Below, one piece after another: positions 11,209 to 23,331 of a DNA stretch of 64,000 bases. The stretch's first letter is position 1. Every line of letters starts with the position of its first letter. Below the pieces are notes generated by a model that worked only from the letters and a program-made list of their open reading frames with translations, made no database searches and was not told where the DNA came from. Origin of the DNA: Takakia lepidozioides (lineage: Eukaryota; Streptophyta; Takakiopsida; Takakiales; Takakiaceae); contig CM060734.1 of NCBI GenBank assembly GCA_030704615.1, forward strand, positions 37,466,042 to 37,530,041. The letters are read 5' to 3'. Both the position numbers and the translations under genes were made by a program.

Positions 11209-14200
11209 CTGCAAACGAAACAGCAACTCAACAATTTGTGTTCATGTTTCTGTGCTAGTTGTTGGTTTTATCGTTGATGAATTTGCCATGGAATTGATAT
11301 CCTTTCTCAATCCTTTACTGAAAAGAGAAAAAGATAAAAAAAGAGAGTTTATTAGCTTGCCTAGCCAACTTGCTGTGGGGTTCAGTACCGAGCAGAGAGA
11401 TTTATTGAGAGATGTGAAAGGCTCAACTAGATCATGCTCAGATCATCAACAGGAGCAATTTGTTTGAGATCACTGGCGCTCTACAAAATGTCTTTGACTG
11501 CTTAGTAAGAACCTGCTGAACCCTGTTTTGTATAGGCTGAACAGATCCACAGTTATTGGTTACAGCCCAGCAACCTTAATGGGAGTGCATCAATTTCTGT
11601 GAGGTAGCTCTAAACTGGTGTATCGCCAGCATTCAACAGGGGTGATCTCCACTGTCTTCACAGTCTTGTCTGCAAAGTGGTTACTGACAATGCTTTGCTG
11701 TAGTACTTTGGTGGTCGTCTATGGGAAAGAGCAAGGCTCAGCAGAAGACGAACTCCTGCTGCTAGGAAGTCAGCTTGCTTTTAGGCAGTCAGGAGAGGAT
11801 AGTCATGTTAACCACAAACTTTCATCGACGGTTTACGCCTTGCTCCAGCACAAGTGGCATGCCCTCTGAGGCTTTAGTTCACCTCAAAAGGCATTTAGAT
11901 GCTTCGGGTGACACATGAGAGGAAGTTTTGTTGCAAACAGAGAGGTTTCAGGGAGAAGTGAGAGGAACTGTGACTTCATGTGGAGGTCGTACCTCACTTC
12001 TGTGGGGACCAAGTACTGAGGCACGGAAATTAACGCGGATGACTGTATACATTCCGGGCGCAACCTACACCTCAAGCACTTTGTGTTGTCGGATTCACAA
12101 AAAAGATCAAGTACTGAACTTGTGCGGAATTGCAATAAATATGTAGATGACAGATTTGCCAATTGCACATTTTGTTTATGTCTGATGGGAGGTCTTTCAA
12201 AGTTCACATCAGGTGCTGAACACCGACTAAGACAAGATCCGAGGTAACGTGAACAGGGTTTACCAAGCCATGATAATAGTGAACTTTGACAGAGAGGCGG
12301 TCCAGTTTTTGAATGTGAAATCGACCGCCTTCATGGCCATGGAAGTTTTGTAGTATAGCTATCTGCCAGACATCATGATGCTGAATTATTTGCTACAACA
12401 TGCTAAAATCTTAGCAGCGACTGCACACTATATATACATCATGTTCCCAGGAACAGACAATAGATACAGAACCATTGTTTCAACTACAAGATCCAAGACA
12501 TGCCTTCATACTCCTTAGCCATCTCAATGGTTAGTTTGCATTTGGAGAGATTGTCTGGTTGCTGACCCTGTCTGGATAGGCATTTCTTGATGTGTAAAGG
12601 TTGTGAGAGGGAAAGGTGTTGCCTGTGTTTCTTGCAACAAGAAAGACAACTAGAAAGTAGGGTGTGTACAGCTGACCTTCATTTTCATGGTGCCAAGTTG
12701 GACTGTTCTGAAGTCAAGAACGTTGGGCATCAAGCGGAACTGATGGGACAACCATTCTTCAGGGGGGTTTTCTCGCAGTCGCAACAACTCCATTGATGTG
12801 ACATGCATGATGATTTGATTCACTTCTTCCCTCTCAATATATTTTTGGTTTGGCCTCCAGTTGGCTACACAACAGCTGCAATTAATTACCACCACAACTA
12901 TGTCAATTTTTTCCCAATCTTTTGCCTCTGCTGGATGCAAAGGAATGACATCATCTCATTACCTTATCCTCATGAGGTTTGACTAACTTTGCATCCTTAC
13001 CATCACAATCATGCATATATGTTGGGTCCCTTTTGCATGGGCCGGCACTTCACTAGTGAGAAAATGAGAAACAGGACAAGAGAGAGCAACACATGCTACT
13101 CACTAAACCTTGTGGGCATAGACAATGAGCTCATTTAGAGCAGCAGTGGAACAATCTCTCTGCTAGAGATTAGTGAAGGGCTTCTAAATATGCCCAAAAA
13201 GGGTCTCCACTAGACAGTCTGTTTGCAATCAATAGAAAACTTACAGTGAGGCCCATGCCTTTGGCATTATCTCTAGCAACTTTTGGCAGACTAATCGCAT
13301 CTTAGCATGGCCTAACAGCACCAAGTCAAACCTACAGTGGAAAAGATAGCATTTTCTCAATTGCGTTTTTGTAAGAAATACTGTCCAGGGATTGGAAGCC
13401 ATCTGCAACATCTGCATGCACATGGAACAGATGGCTTGTCTTTTGCCACATGGGCTGAGCTTATATTTTAGATGAAAGCCAGCTCAATTTCACCCAATAC
13501 TTGGACCTTGACTCTACATGCATAACAGAAGGACTGTACTCTCACAACTGTACACTCCGCAGGTATGCTGCAACAATAACAGAAACTTGTGTATTGATGT
13601 GAATTCTGTGTCAGACCGTCCAAAGTCTGAAGGAAACACCACATCCATTGATGTTCTTTTCATAGAGAAAATTGTAAGTATATCATACACAGGGAAGACA
13701 TACATACGGCCTTTTGAAGATCTTCGCTCTTTGCACAATTTCCCAGTCATAGTCAAATTCCTGTGGGACCATCCAGTTTGGTAGAAGTGCCTTCAATGAC
13801 TTTTCAGCCTGCACAGTACCATTTCGTGGTACAGGAGAAGATAAGACATTCTTTGCTGTAGCCTTGTGGCTATAGACCCAAAAGAGAATGTACTCATAAG
13901 ACGTTGTCTGCCATAGCCTTGTGGCCATTGACCCATAAGACTCATAAGAGAGAAGAAATGAAATGAAATGAAATGAAATGGTACTTTATAACGTCCGCGG
14001 AAAGCTCATAGAGCTTATGGGACAAAATGGAAACATGAGAGAGGAACAAGTCCAGAAACCACAATTAATGTTCTAGCGAATGTCGAAGGGTGAAGGCCCC
14101 GTGCAGGTAGGCTGCCAAGCATTTTTGATCCTCATAGTGGAAGACATCAGTGAGAGTTTGGGTTCCACTGAATAAACAGTGGAATCTCCCACGGATCTCG

Positions 14201-17200
14201 TAGTATAGAGGGCAGTAGAAGAAGAAGTGTTCTTCAGTTTCGATTTCCTATGCAAGCTGGACATAGGCGGTCCTCCCGTTGCAGGTTTTCCCATCTGCCA
14301 GTCTCTATCCGTAGGTTGTGGGAACCCACCCTGAACCGCCCCAATGCCCTCAGGAGGGAAGGAGATAAGGATGCTGAAAGGTAATTTGGTCTCAAGATTC
14401 TATTGTCGCGGAGCACCAAGAATGTCTCTCGATAGAAGTGGAGCTTTGTTGTGAGATTGGGTAGCTTCCAAGTTCTCTGGACATGTAATTCCATAAGCTC
14501 TCTCCTAATGAGTCTGTTGCGGTCATGTCTGGACGTGATGTCCACCTCATCTGGATTCATTGGTAATAGGAAAGCAGTAGAAAGTCCGTTACGTTGAAAT
14601 AAACTGTCCACTCGAGCATACCAGGAGTTCCTGAAACCTGCAGCTTTGAGCCTCATAGATGTTGTGAGGGCCCTTGCCATGAGCCCCTTGGGTGGAAGGG
14701 CCTGTAATCTATGGAGAAAGATTGTAAGCCGGAAGAGGGCCTCGGATTGCAATGGTACACATGCGAACTCTGCCCCTAGGATCTGAGATGGAGTTGTGCT
14801 TCTGGCGCCAAGCATTGCTTGGAGAAAAGATGACTGTAATGGCTCCAAATTCTTTTCCCACCAGGAGACAGGGACACCAGAGAGAAAGAAAGACAGACTT
14901 TATTGTCCAAAGAGAGTCCCAAGGGAGAGTATGTCCATGGGAGACCCAAGGGACACAAGTAGAACAGCACAGTAGAACCACATATGACAATGAAAGAGTT
15001 AAACTTCGGAGGATGGAAATGCGGGTGAGGTAGTGCACCCTCCAGGATTTGAAGTCATAAACCTGTGCATCCAATGCATGGTCGTGACATGCCTGGTTGA
15101 AGGATTATTCTCTGCGATAATTCTCTGCAAAACTTTATAACATCCATAGATACAGAGAAATATGGCTTCAAAAGAGAAATATGGAAGGTGAGTCCTGTGA
15201 AATCCCATTGTGCACATAGGGTTCAACAACAGTCAGATCTCACTATCCTTTACCTCCCTTTGAGCCTGGAGTTCATCTCGTGTGGCTTGCTTTTGGATTT
15301 CCTCTGTTGGTTCTGGAGACCCAACGACAGCTTTCTTTGGTTCCTCAAAAACAAAAGGTACCTGCAACATGGAGACATTACCCAGCTGTCATTCCACTAT
15401 CATTGTGACTTGACTTGCCTTCTTTGGACCATATCCCATCTCCAAACCCAGTACTTTACCACAATTTATTGCATTGGCATCAGCATCCAGCTCCATCCAA
15501 CGAACTTGGCTCTTGTTCTCGCTTGCTTGGCGAGTTTCCAGCACTAGACTGAACTCCCTTGGCAGTGTTTGTTCAAAGACACTGACTAACTTGTAACACC
15601 GAAAAACATGTAAGGATTGCAGACACAATTTGTCTGAATGATCCTGTTGCAACATACGTTGGCTCATACCAAAGGCTTTAAATTTTGGCGAGATGGCCAT
15701 GTTGGGATAACCATTATAGAATACTCTAGACTAACTTCTTTATCTTTCAATGACTACAAATTAAAACTGGATTACCTGTTCCTTATGTGTCAAAGTGTTG
15801 GCCATGAAGCATGACATTGGGTTTTTTCATTCATTCTTTAGGCTTTCTTGTCCCAGATATTTCATCCTTTGGGCAGCCATGGAAGTGCTCCACCAGCTGT
15901 GCGGTCTAGGTGAACATAGCCCCCTGTTCTCATAATAAGAAAACTACAGTGCATGCAATGCAAAATGGATCACATATTAAGTTAATGCTTTGCAGTCCAA
16001 AAAGAGAAGATATATTATGTCCAAGGCCTTAAGGACCTTTGGGACAAAAAGAATGCCCATCTCTCATACCTCCACCTTGACGCGGGTCGTGGGCGGTGCA
16101 GATTCTTTTGGAGATGGCAGTGGCGGTGGTTGCAATATTGGCTTTGGCACCATAGGTCTGATCTCACGCACCGGCTGTATGGGATGGTTAAGTTAAGATG
16201 AAGTAAGGAAAACATATGAAAAATCTATAATGTCCATGGGACAGTAGAAATCAAAGTCGGACCACTGAAACCAAAGAACAAGTAAACTCCAAAATTGCAT
16301 GATGACAGTGTGCTTCATGTAGGAAAGACATTCAGTACTTTGGTCCATATAACGAGTTTTCTGTTAGGGAGAGAAATCACTCAAGACACCAGTCTCAGAG
16401 AAAGAAAGAAACATAGTAAGGTCCACAGACGGCCATGAGAGCCCATGAGGCAAGGTGCAACTAACTTCAGAATAGTATGAAATCTACAGGGAGCCCTCAG
16501 GGGACGTAAGTACAACACTACAGCAGAGATGAAATGACATGGTACTTTATGACGACCATGGAAAGCTCAAAGAGCTTATGGGACAACAGGGAAAAACAAG
16601 AAAGAAGAGAAGAGAAAGAAAGAAAGCGACAAAGCAAGAAACTTTATATCGTCCACCAGACATCCATGTGACAAGGTAGACAAAACCAAGGAAACCCTTT
16701 TACATCCACAGGGAGACGTGTGAAGGGATCAGATCAGGTGGCACACTCCCCCATCCCCTGAAGAAAGAGATCGCAAATCTCCTTTGAGTCCAAATAGTAC
16801 CTTCTTGGGAGGTTCCGGTATTTTCTCCTGCAGTATGGAGGACCACCATATTAAAGCCAATTGTTCGGCCTCTCAATCAGTAATGGAGGGGGAATACACT
16901 TATCCAGAAAGAATGCAATGCAGAGGACTGAAAGCATGGGAAATCTACTCTAGCACCAATTACAAGCCTTAGTTGAGCCATACGTAAGTCATCTTCTTTT
17001 CAAGTCAATGATCCTACAAAAAGCAACAAGTTCTACAAGGAAGAAGGTCAACTCCTTCCGAAGCAAGCATAACTTATGGTGTCACGTCATCCTGAAGGGC
17101 TACTGCCTTCTGTTTGGAAGGTGGACACCCAAAGATCTACGAAACTGCATTTCACAACAAGATCAAATCCAAATCTAGGAACATGACTCTAGGAGTCGAC

Positions 17201-19254
17201 AATTTCACTCTCAACGGGTTTTCCAAGGCGGATTGAAAGAACTGCGCAATCCCACCTTGGATCTCCTCAACCACATCTCTTGAGCCTGCGTACTGAGTTG
17301 GATTTGGCGCAAATTTCTTTAGGAATTCCCCAGCTAGTATGACTGCTTCTGTGTCAGCTACATTTAAATCCATAGATAGGATCGGATCACCCACACCACC
17401 GAACTATGTATGGTTTGTGTAAACAGTGCAATAGCGGTGAATTAAGGATACAAACGTTTACTTCCCGAATCGCGCCCACCAATGGCCAGGTTTGGTGATG
17501 TAATAACGAGAACTACCGGTTATCCCAAAAACTTAAACTTAGTAAACGTACCAGTGCAACGTGGTTGCCCAGACCTCTCCCAGGGACTTGAAAGTCCACA
17601 CATGAGGTGGCCGACCCAGCGACCCCCCTTCCATAGCTGGGTTGGCTATAATAGGTGACAACATACACCTATGTGGCTTTGAGAACCCAGTACCAAGTAA
17701 GGCGGTCTTGTGGCCTAACCACTGGGCCATCTGTTGGATGGCTGGACTGTTAGTTGTTGCCTTGCATGCCACTCACTAAATTTAAAGAACACTATTCAAA
17801 TACGGTGGCGCAAAGTCCAACTGCCTTGTGGATGTTACTCATATGGTCTTGCAGATTGACAAGGAAGTAGGCCAAAATCTCCTCTGCAGTTGCTGCACAA
17901 TTGTGAACTATCAGCAATAACAAACTCTAGAAAATGATGACTGAGCCTGGGCAAAGGAGAGAGAAGAGAAATAGGGAAACAAAGAGCTTCAAAAAGTCCA
18001 TAGAAAGCCATAAAAGCTTATGCAAGATGGCACAAACCTTTGGGGGTGGGAAATCAAAGAGACAACCCTCTTCTGATTCTGTTGAAGAGCTGTAGTCAGG
18101 CTCCAGATCTTTACATGTTGGATCCTTTGGTTTTTGCTGCACATACAATTCTCTCAGTGACTGAACCTTATGACACTCTGAGGGCAACAAGAAACTCACA
18201 TCATATGTTTGTCTTTTATTCATTCATTCACTCTTTATTTCTTCTGCACGTATGTTATATTACATGCTGGTGAACATTCCTAGGGTTGACTCATCAATTG
18301 CTTAACCTGTTTCAGGACTCTAAGAAATAATGGGAGGAAAGGGATGACACAGGAGATGATAACACATACAATTTTGGCAAAGATTTTTTTGCAAAATTCA
18401 GCATCTGCCTTTTCCTTTGCAGCTTCTTTAGCTTTCACAGCTTCCCCTGTTAAATCCTGTCATAAGGAAATTCATGCGGATGTGACTTATTGTACTGAAA
18501 CTAACGTCGCACATGATATAACCCTTAGGTGTGATGCAATCCTCATTTAATCTTAATATTCTTAAAAGGTTAAATTCGCTCAATGGATGCCTTGGCATTG
18601 TCTAAGCACTTTAGGTCCTTATAACTAAACACAACTGCCAGAGACGAGGAATTGTTATAAATGCAGAACTCCAAGAACACATAGTAGGTAGGGCAGGAGA
18701 ACAACAACCGATGTTCGTTCTCCCTGCTGGTTGCGACAAATCTAGTCCTCACAACGCATTCTAACATCATAATCTTAAACAACGCAACAAGATCCCCACC
18801 ATGTATCCCTCGCAGACAAATCTTTCATCTTTTGTCTCCATCTGCAAAGTGAGAAAACCTGACTTGGAAGTTTCCCAAAGCCCTCATGAAGTATATGGGG
18901 AACCTAGCAGAGAAGTATGAAGACATGGTTATGTGGTTCACTTCAATAACAAGGAGGGTGACCTTGTTCTTGTGTGACAGCTGGCTCATTGTTCCCTATG
19001 CCCTGTTGCACATGGAACGTTCTGATGTCACCTATTCCTGTCCTGCTTGGTAGGTACAATATCTGGTGGTGGATCGAAGGGGGAAAGGAAGAGAAACTGG
19101 GACCTACCTCAACCTTTTTCATCATAACTGAGAACATGCCCGTGAGTTCGTCTTCTTCTGCTTTGGTCAAATCCTGGTATTGACTGCTATGGATAGAGCC
19201 CTTTGGTGAGGGCGGCAAAGTCTCGATTGACCACCGCCTTGAGTCTCCCTCTTT
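10888..19254 (-). CDS. SPAG17: SPAG17/PF6-like protein, 3' (C-terminal) exons
   Basis: C-terminal part of one gene extending to 40692. Exons in transcription order: 19254-19108, 18841-18800, 18456-18370, 18136-18038, 17403-17209, 16174-16070, 15730-15419, 15361-15254, 13808-13704, 12864-12677, one near 12200-12115, and the last 11208-10888 with stop TAG. The joins from 19254 to 15254 keep phase 0 throughout. Content: acidic and coiled segments, a Pro-rich linker, a VFYNGYPNMAISPKF segment, then an ASH/PapD-like beta domain (LPNVLDFRTVQLGT ... GYDIFNLKIKAFV), as at the C terminus of SPAG17. SPAG17 (Chlamydomonas PF6) belongs to the C1a projection of the axonemal central pair. The donor at 15419 is AAG|GCAAGT, a GC-AG intron. 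Exons between 13704 and 12864, and the exact ASH borders, are unsettled. Confidence 0.7.
13953..14890 (-). mobile_element. 5'-truncated LINE fragment in SPAG17 intron
   Basis: The low-coordinate end is a (GAAAT)n run, which on the minus strand is an (ATTTC)n 3' tail. Next come a 3' UTR-like segment shared by many copies here (AACGTCCGCGGAAAGCTC) and an open frame at 14848-14234. That frame encodes the end of a LINE ORF2: FRVGSHNLRIETGRW and LCPAC, the Cys-rich motif common near LINE ORF2 C termini. No reverse transcriptase core is present, so this is a 5'-truncated insertion, as expected from target-primed reverse transcription. Confidence 0.75.
14885..15010. repeat. Dispersed repeat starting GAAAGAAAGACAGACTTTATTG
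   Basis: A GAAAG run followed by ACTTTATTGTCC and ...AGGGAGAGTATG. Related starts occur near 16612 and 21632. It looks like the tail of a second non-LTR family. No coding sequence is visible. Confidence 0.45.
16525..16720. mobile_element. Two short retroelement tails
   Basis: GAAATGACATGGTACTTTATGACG followed by AAAGCTCAAAGAGCTTATGG matches the 3' end of the LINE family at 13.95 kb. It is followed directly by a GAAAG-run repeat of the second family. Both are severely truncated copies in a SPAG17 intron. Confidence 0.6.
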
Positions 19255-19554
19255 CTGTAACATGTGAACATGTTGAGACCGTGTTTACTTTCGATAATTA
19301 CACATGAGCTTTTATTTTTCCTTCATAGATCAATCATGTTCATAGAGTCTGCAGAAAGCTCAAGACTTATGGGACAAAAGTGGGCAAGGAAGAAGGAAAA
19401 CATGGGGCCAAATAGAAGCCAAAAATCTACTCTTGTCCCATCAACAGTTTCAGTAATTCTCTTCACTTAGAATGTACTCATAAGACATTGTTTGCTGTAG
19501 CCTTGCCCGCGCCCAGATTGAGCGGAACACTCTTTTCATATAGAGAAATTCTCT

Positions 19555-20125
19555 ATGGTTGAAAGAAATAAAATGGAACTCTATAACTTCCGCAGAAAGC
19601 TCAAAGGGCTTATGGGACAAAAGAAAAGCAGGAATAAGAAATAGAACAAAAGACAAAGAGTGACGCAACTACTGCTCAAGGGACTGCCTAAGGGTCAAAG
19701 CTTCGGCTGAAATGAACTGGTAGTTTATAACGTCTGCGGAAAGCTCAAGAAACGAAACGAAATGAAATGGTGCTTTACAACGTCCGCGGAAAGCTCATAG
19801 AGCTTATGGGACAAAATGGAAGAAAACATGAGAGAGGAATAAAACCAGAACCCAAGAATAAGAACTAATGTTCTAGCGATTGTCTAAGGGTGAAGGCCTC
19901 GTGCAGGTAGGCTGCCAAGCATTTTTTATCCTCATAGTGGAAGACTTCAGTGAGAGATTGGGTTCCACTGAATAAATAGTGGAGAGAAAACGAAATGAGA
20001 CCCTATCTCTACTTCCTGGAAGGTATAGAGAGGATGAGTCTAGCCTCAGGGATTGCATCCTTTCATCGCCAAATCTCAATCCGTGGAGAACTACCTTGGA
20101 AGGTAAGGTCCTCATGAGAGAGGAT
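19555..20125 (-). mobile_element. Truncated LINE copies (two or more)
   Basis: The shared 3' UTR motif (AAGCTCAAAGGGCTTATGGGAC) occurs near 19600. A second copy begins near 19752 with GAAATGAAATGGTGCTTTACAACG and runs into sequence matching 14050-14170. These are stacked 5'-truncated insertions in the long SPAG17 intron. Confidence 0.65.
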
Positions 20126-20130
20126 CGCAG

Positions 20131-21590
20131 AGAGAAATGAAATGAAATGGTGCTTTATAACGTCCGCGGAAAGCTCGTAGACTTATGGGACAAAATGGAA
20201 GAAAACATGAGAGAGGAACAAATCCATAAACCACAATTAATGTTCTAGCGATTGTCTAAGGGTGAAGGCCTCGTGTAGGTAGGCTGCCAAGCATTTTTGA
20301 TCCTCATAGTGAAAGACATCAGTGAGAGTTTGGGTTCCACTGAATAAACAGTGGAATCTCCCACGGATCTCGTAAGAAGAAGTGTTCTTCAGTTTCAATT
20401 TCCTTGCTGCGCCCTATGCAAGCTGGACATAGGCGGTCCTCCCGTTGCAGGTTTTCCCATCTGCCAGTCTCTATCCGTAGGTTGTGGGAACCCACCCTGA
20501 ACGTAATAGGAAGCAGTAGAAAGTCCGTTACGTTGAAATAAACTGTCCACTCGAGCATACCAGGAGTTCCTGAAACCTGCAGCTTTGAGCCTCATAGATG
20601 TTGTGAGGGCCCTTGCCACTAGCCCTTTGGGTGGAAGGGCCTGCAATCTATGGAGAAAGATTGTAAGCCTGAAGAGGGCCTCGGATTGCAATGGTACACA
20701 TGCGAACTCTGTAGAAAAACGAAGTGACTCCCGATTTCTTGCGGGATTGCGTGCGTTGTTGCTTGTCTCTAGAAGCATGGGATTCCCTCTCGCGTGACCG
20801 TTACACATAGTCGTTCCCTTATTAGTGCACATGCCAACAATTAGTGTACAGCTGTTCGTATTTAGTTATTGATGTCTGACGTGTGTCGCCCAAAATAAAC
20901 GGCGTGCACCTAGGATCGGAGATGGAGTTGTGCTCCTGGCGCCAAGCATTGCTTGGAGAAAAGATGTCTGTAATGGTTCCAAATTCTTTTCCCACCAGGA
21001 GACAGGGACACCATGTGCCCAGAACTCACAACCATAGATGGTAGCAGGCTGACGACAGTGTCAAACAGCCACTTTTTGGTCAGGGGATGCCGCAGATGTA
21101 TTTGCTTACATTTGCTTACATTTGGCCTGAAGGCGGATGGAGGCCGCCTTACCTTTAGTCAATCTGTCCAAGGCTGTGGCTGCAAAGTGAAACTTGGGGG
21201 AGTGGATAACCAGACCTAGGTACCGGTATGATTTCACAATCTCAATTTCCTGCTGGTTGAAGATGAATCTACGATCGGCCTGGCCATTGAAGACCATGAT
21301 CTTGGTCTTGCTAAGATTGACTTGCATCCCATAGTCTTTGCAGAACTGTTCCAAAATGTTGAGATGGGGTTGCAGAAAGACCGGGGATTGTGCCAAAAGG
21401 GCAACATCATCAGCGTAGAGGAGATCTGATTGGGTTGGTCCCCCATCCAATGGGACCCCAACCCCATGGTTTTGATATGTAATTCTCCAAGGCGTCAATG
21501 TAGATCCCGAACAGGGTAGGTGAAAGGGGGCAGCCCTGTTTGACTCCAATGTTGCTGTGGATCTCGGCTGAGAAAGAAATGAAATGAAAT
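20131..21590 (-). mobile_element. LINE copy with reverse transcriptase fragment
   Basis: It starts with a GAAAT tail and matches the 13953-14890 copy, but lacks a ~215-bp internal piece and carries a foreign ~190-bp segment at 20712-20903. From 21590 down to 21106 the minus strand encodes reverse transcriptase core motifs: GVKQGCPLSPTLFGIYID, then YADDVALLAQ (the catalytic Asp pair), NLSKTKIMVFN and YRYLGLVI. A frame change separates the first motif from the rest. It lacks endonuclease and cannot be autonomous. Confidence 0.8.
20712..20903. other. ~190-bp insertion inside the LINE copy
   Basis: Against the 13.95-kb copy, the junction between GCGAACTCTG and CCTAGGAT is interrupted here by ~190 bp. 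The insert has no coding frame of note and no clear terminal inverted repeats. It could be a SINE or filler DNA. Confidence 0.4.
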
Positions 21591-21660
21591 GAAATGAAAT
21601 GGTGCTTTATAACGTCCGCGGAAAGCTCGTAGAAAGAAAGAAAGACATTTATTACAGCCA
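21565..21660. mobile_element. LINE tail joined to GAAAG-run repeat
   Basis: A (GAAAT)n run and the shared GTGCTTTATAACGTCCGCGG motif are cut after about 60 bp and followed by a GAAAGAAAGAAAG run of the second repeat family. These are remnants of two further insertions. Confidence 0.6.
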
Positions 21661-22129
21661 TGACAGGTCTAGAGGGCCTACAGGACAAAACAGAATCATG
21701 AGGGAAAACCAAAATAGAGTATCAAACCTCAAGCATTGGAAGAACAAGAAGAAATCACTTCATACATCCCCAGAAAGGGCCAGATGCAAACTCTGAAACG
21801 ATAAAGGAGCAAAGAAGTCTCATGTAAGAAGGAGAAAAGTATGACATCCACAGGAGGCCCAAAGGGCGAAGGCCCAAAAAAGTTCCAAAACAGGTTCTTT
21901 AAAGCAGATAAACAAGACCTAAATCCCCCTGAAGTAAGGATGTTTATGCCAAAGGCTGCCAAAAGAAAGAGACCCTTCCACCAATTCCCCCACTTTTAAG
22001 ATAAATAAAAAAGGACAGCAAAAAGAAAGTCAGGTGTAATTCAGGGGCCTTGCCTCTATGTCTAAAATTGAACTTACAAAACGAACAAACACAAAGTAAA
22101 GCTCAACTGGAGTGTAGCCCTGGAAAAGA

Positions 22130-22330
22130 AAAGAAAAGAAAAGAAATGGCACTATATAATGTCTGTGGGAAGCTCAAAGAGCTTATGGGACAAGAGGAAT
22201 TGAAATGAAATGGTACTTTATAACGTTGCAGAAAGCTCAAGACAAGACAAGAGGAAGAAAAAAACAAGAAAGAGAAATGAAATGGTACTTTATAACGTCT
22301 GCGGAAAGTTCAAAGATAGAGGGGCGACAA
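22130..22330 (-). mobile_element. Three very short LINE tails in series
   Basis: The family 3' motif (GGTACTTTATAACGT...GAAAGCTC) appears three times, near 22145, 22208 and 22280, each preceded by AAATG or GAAAA runs. The copies are only 50-70 bp long. Confidence 0.6.
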
Positions 22331-22401
22331 GCAGCCAAAAGAAACTATTTGCTCAAGGGGTTGTCTTAGACAAGAGGAAGTAAGAAATAACCAAGATAAA
22401 T

Positions 22402-22922
22402 GAAATGAAATGAATTGGTACTTAATAACGTCCGCGGAAAGCTCAAACAGCTTATGGGACAAAATGGAAAAAAAAAGAGAGAGGAAACAAAACCAGAGCC
22501 AAAAAACGGCCCAAAAGCAACTACTGCTAAAGGGATTGTCTAAGGGTCAAGGCCTCATGCAGGTAAGCTGCCAAGCATTTCTATCCTCATAGTGGAAGAC
22601 TTCAGTGAGAGATGGAGTTCCATGGAATAGACAGTGGAATCTCCCACAGATCTCATAATATAAGAAGAAGTGTTCTTCAGTTTCAATTTCTTGGTTGCGC
22701 CTGCAAGCTGGGCATAGGCGGTCCTCCCGTTGCAGGTTTTCCCATCTACCAGTCTCTATCCGTAGATTGTGGGAGCCCACCCTGAACTGCCCCAATGCCC
22801 TCAGGAGGGAAGGAGATAAGGGCGCCGAAAGGTAATTGGGCTATCATCACGGAGAACCAAGCATCTCTCTCGATAGAAATGGAGTTTTGTTGTGAGATTG
22901 GTGTAGCTTCCCAAGTTCTCCT
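22402..22922 (-). mobile_element. LINE copy, 3' part, split by copia insertion
   Basis: Begins with GAAATGAAATG, then the family 3' UTR and ORF2 end (RVGSHNLRIETGRW, LCPAC). It stops at CAAGTTCTCCT where the copia LTR begins. The matching continuation resumes at 27633. Confidence 0.8.
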
Positions 22923-23321
22923 TGTTGGAAACTAGACCTGTCCTCTACCTCCTAGAGATATTGACAGATAGCTTCTAGCACAAGCAGCAGTACAAAAACT
23001 GACAGCCTAAACCAGCCAAAGAGTTAGTACTAACAAGAAGTGTCAGTCCTAACAAGAATGCTAAGAATGCTCCTTACTGCAAAAGAAAAGAACTTACAAA
23101 AGTAGATGCTGGACTTCTCCTCCTCCTCTCTCTGCAATCTACTAGGATAGCACATCCAAAATGCTAGAAGAAGTGCTGGGCATTGCCTCAGCCTTTCCCT
23201 TAAATCCTACATGAGTTCTCTAGTAACTTCTGGTGGCTGGAACCTTCTGGTAGAACTATCCCTAGCCGTCAAAAAACCCTAACAGAACCCTAGCTAACTA
23301 AATCTGAGCTGACTCCTAACA
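22923..23321 (-). repeat. 3' LTR of the copia element
   Basis: 399 bp with TG...CA ends, matching 27229-27627. Read on the minus strand it starts TGTTAGGAGTC. Confidence 0.93.
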
Positions 23322-23331
23322 CTCCCACTCA
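23322..23331 (-). other. Polypurine tract of the copia element
   Basis: On the minus strand GAGTGGGAG directly precedes the 3' LTR, the expected place for plus-strand priming. Confidence 0.7.

Noticed and set aside
17152-17208. SPAG17 stop codon after the 17.4-kb exon
   Set aside because: The open frame runs to a TGA, but an in-phase donor at 17209 and continuing in-phase exons downstream (16174 onward) favour splicing.
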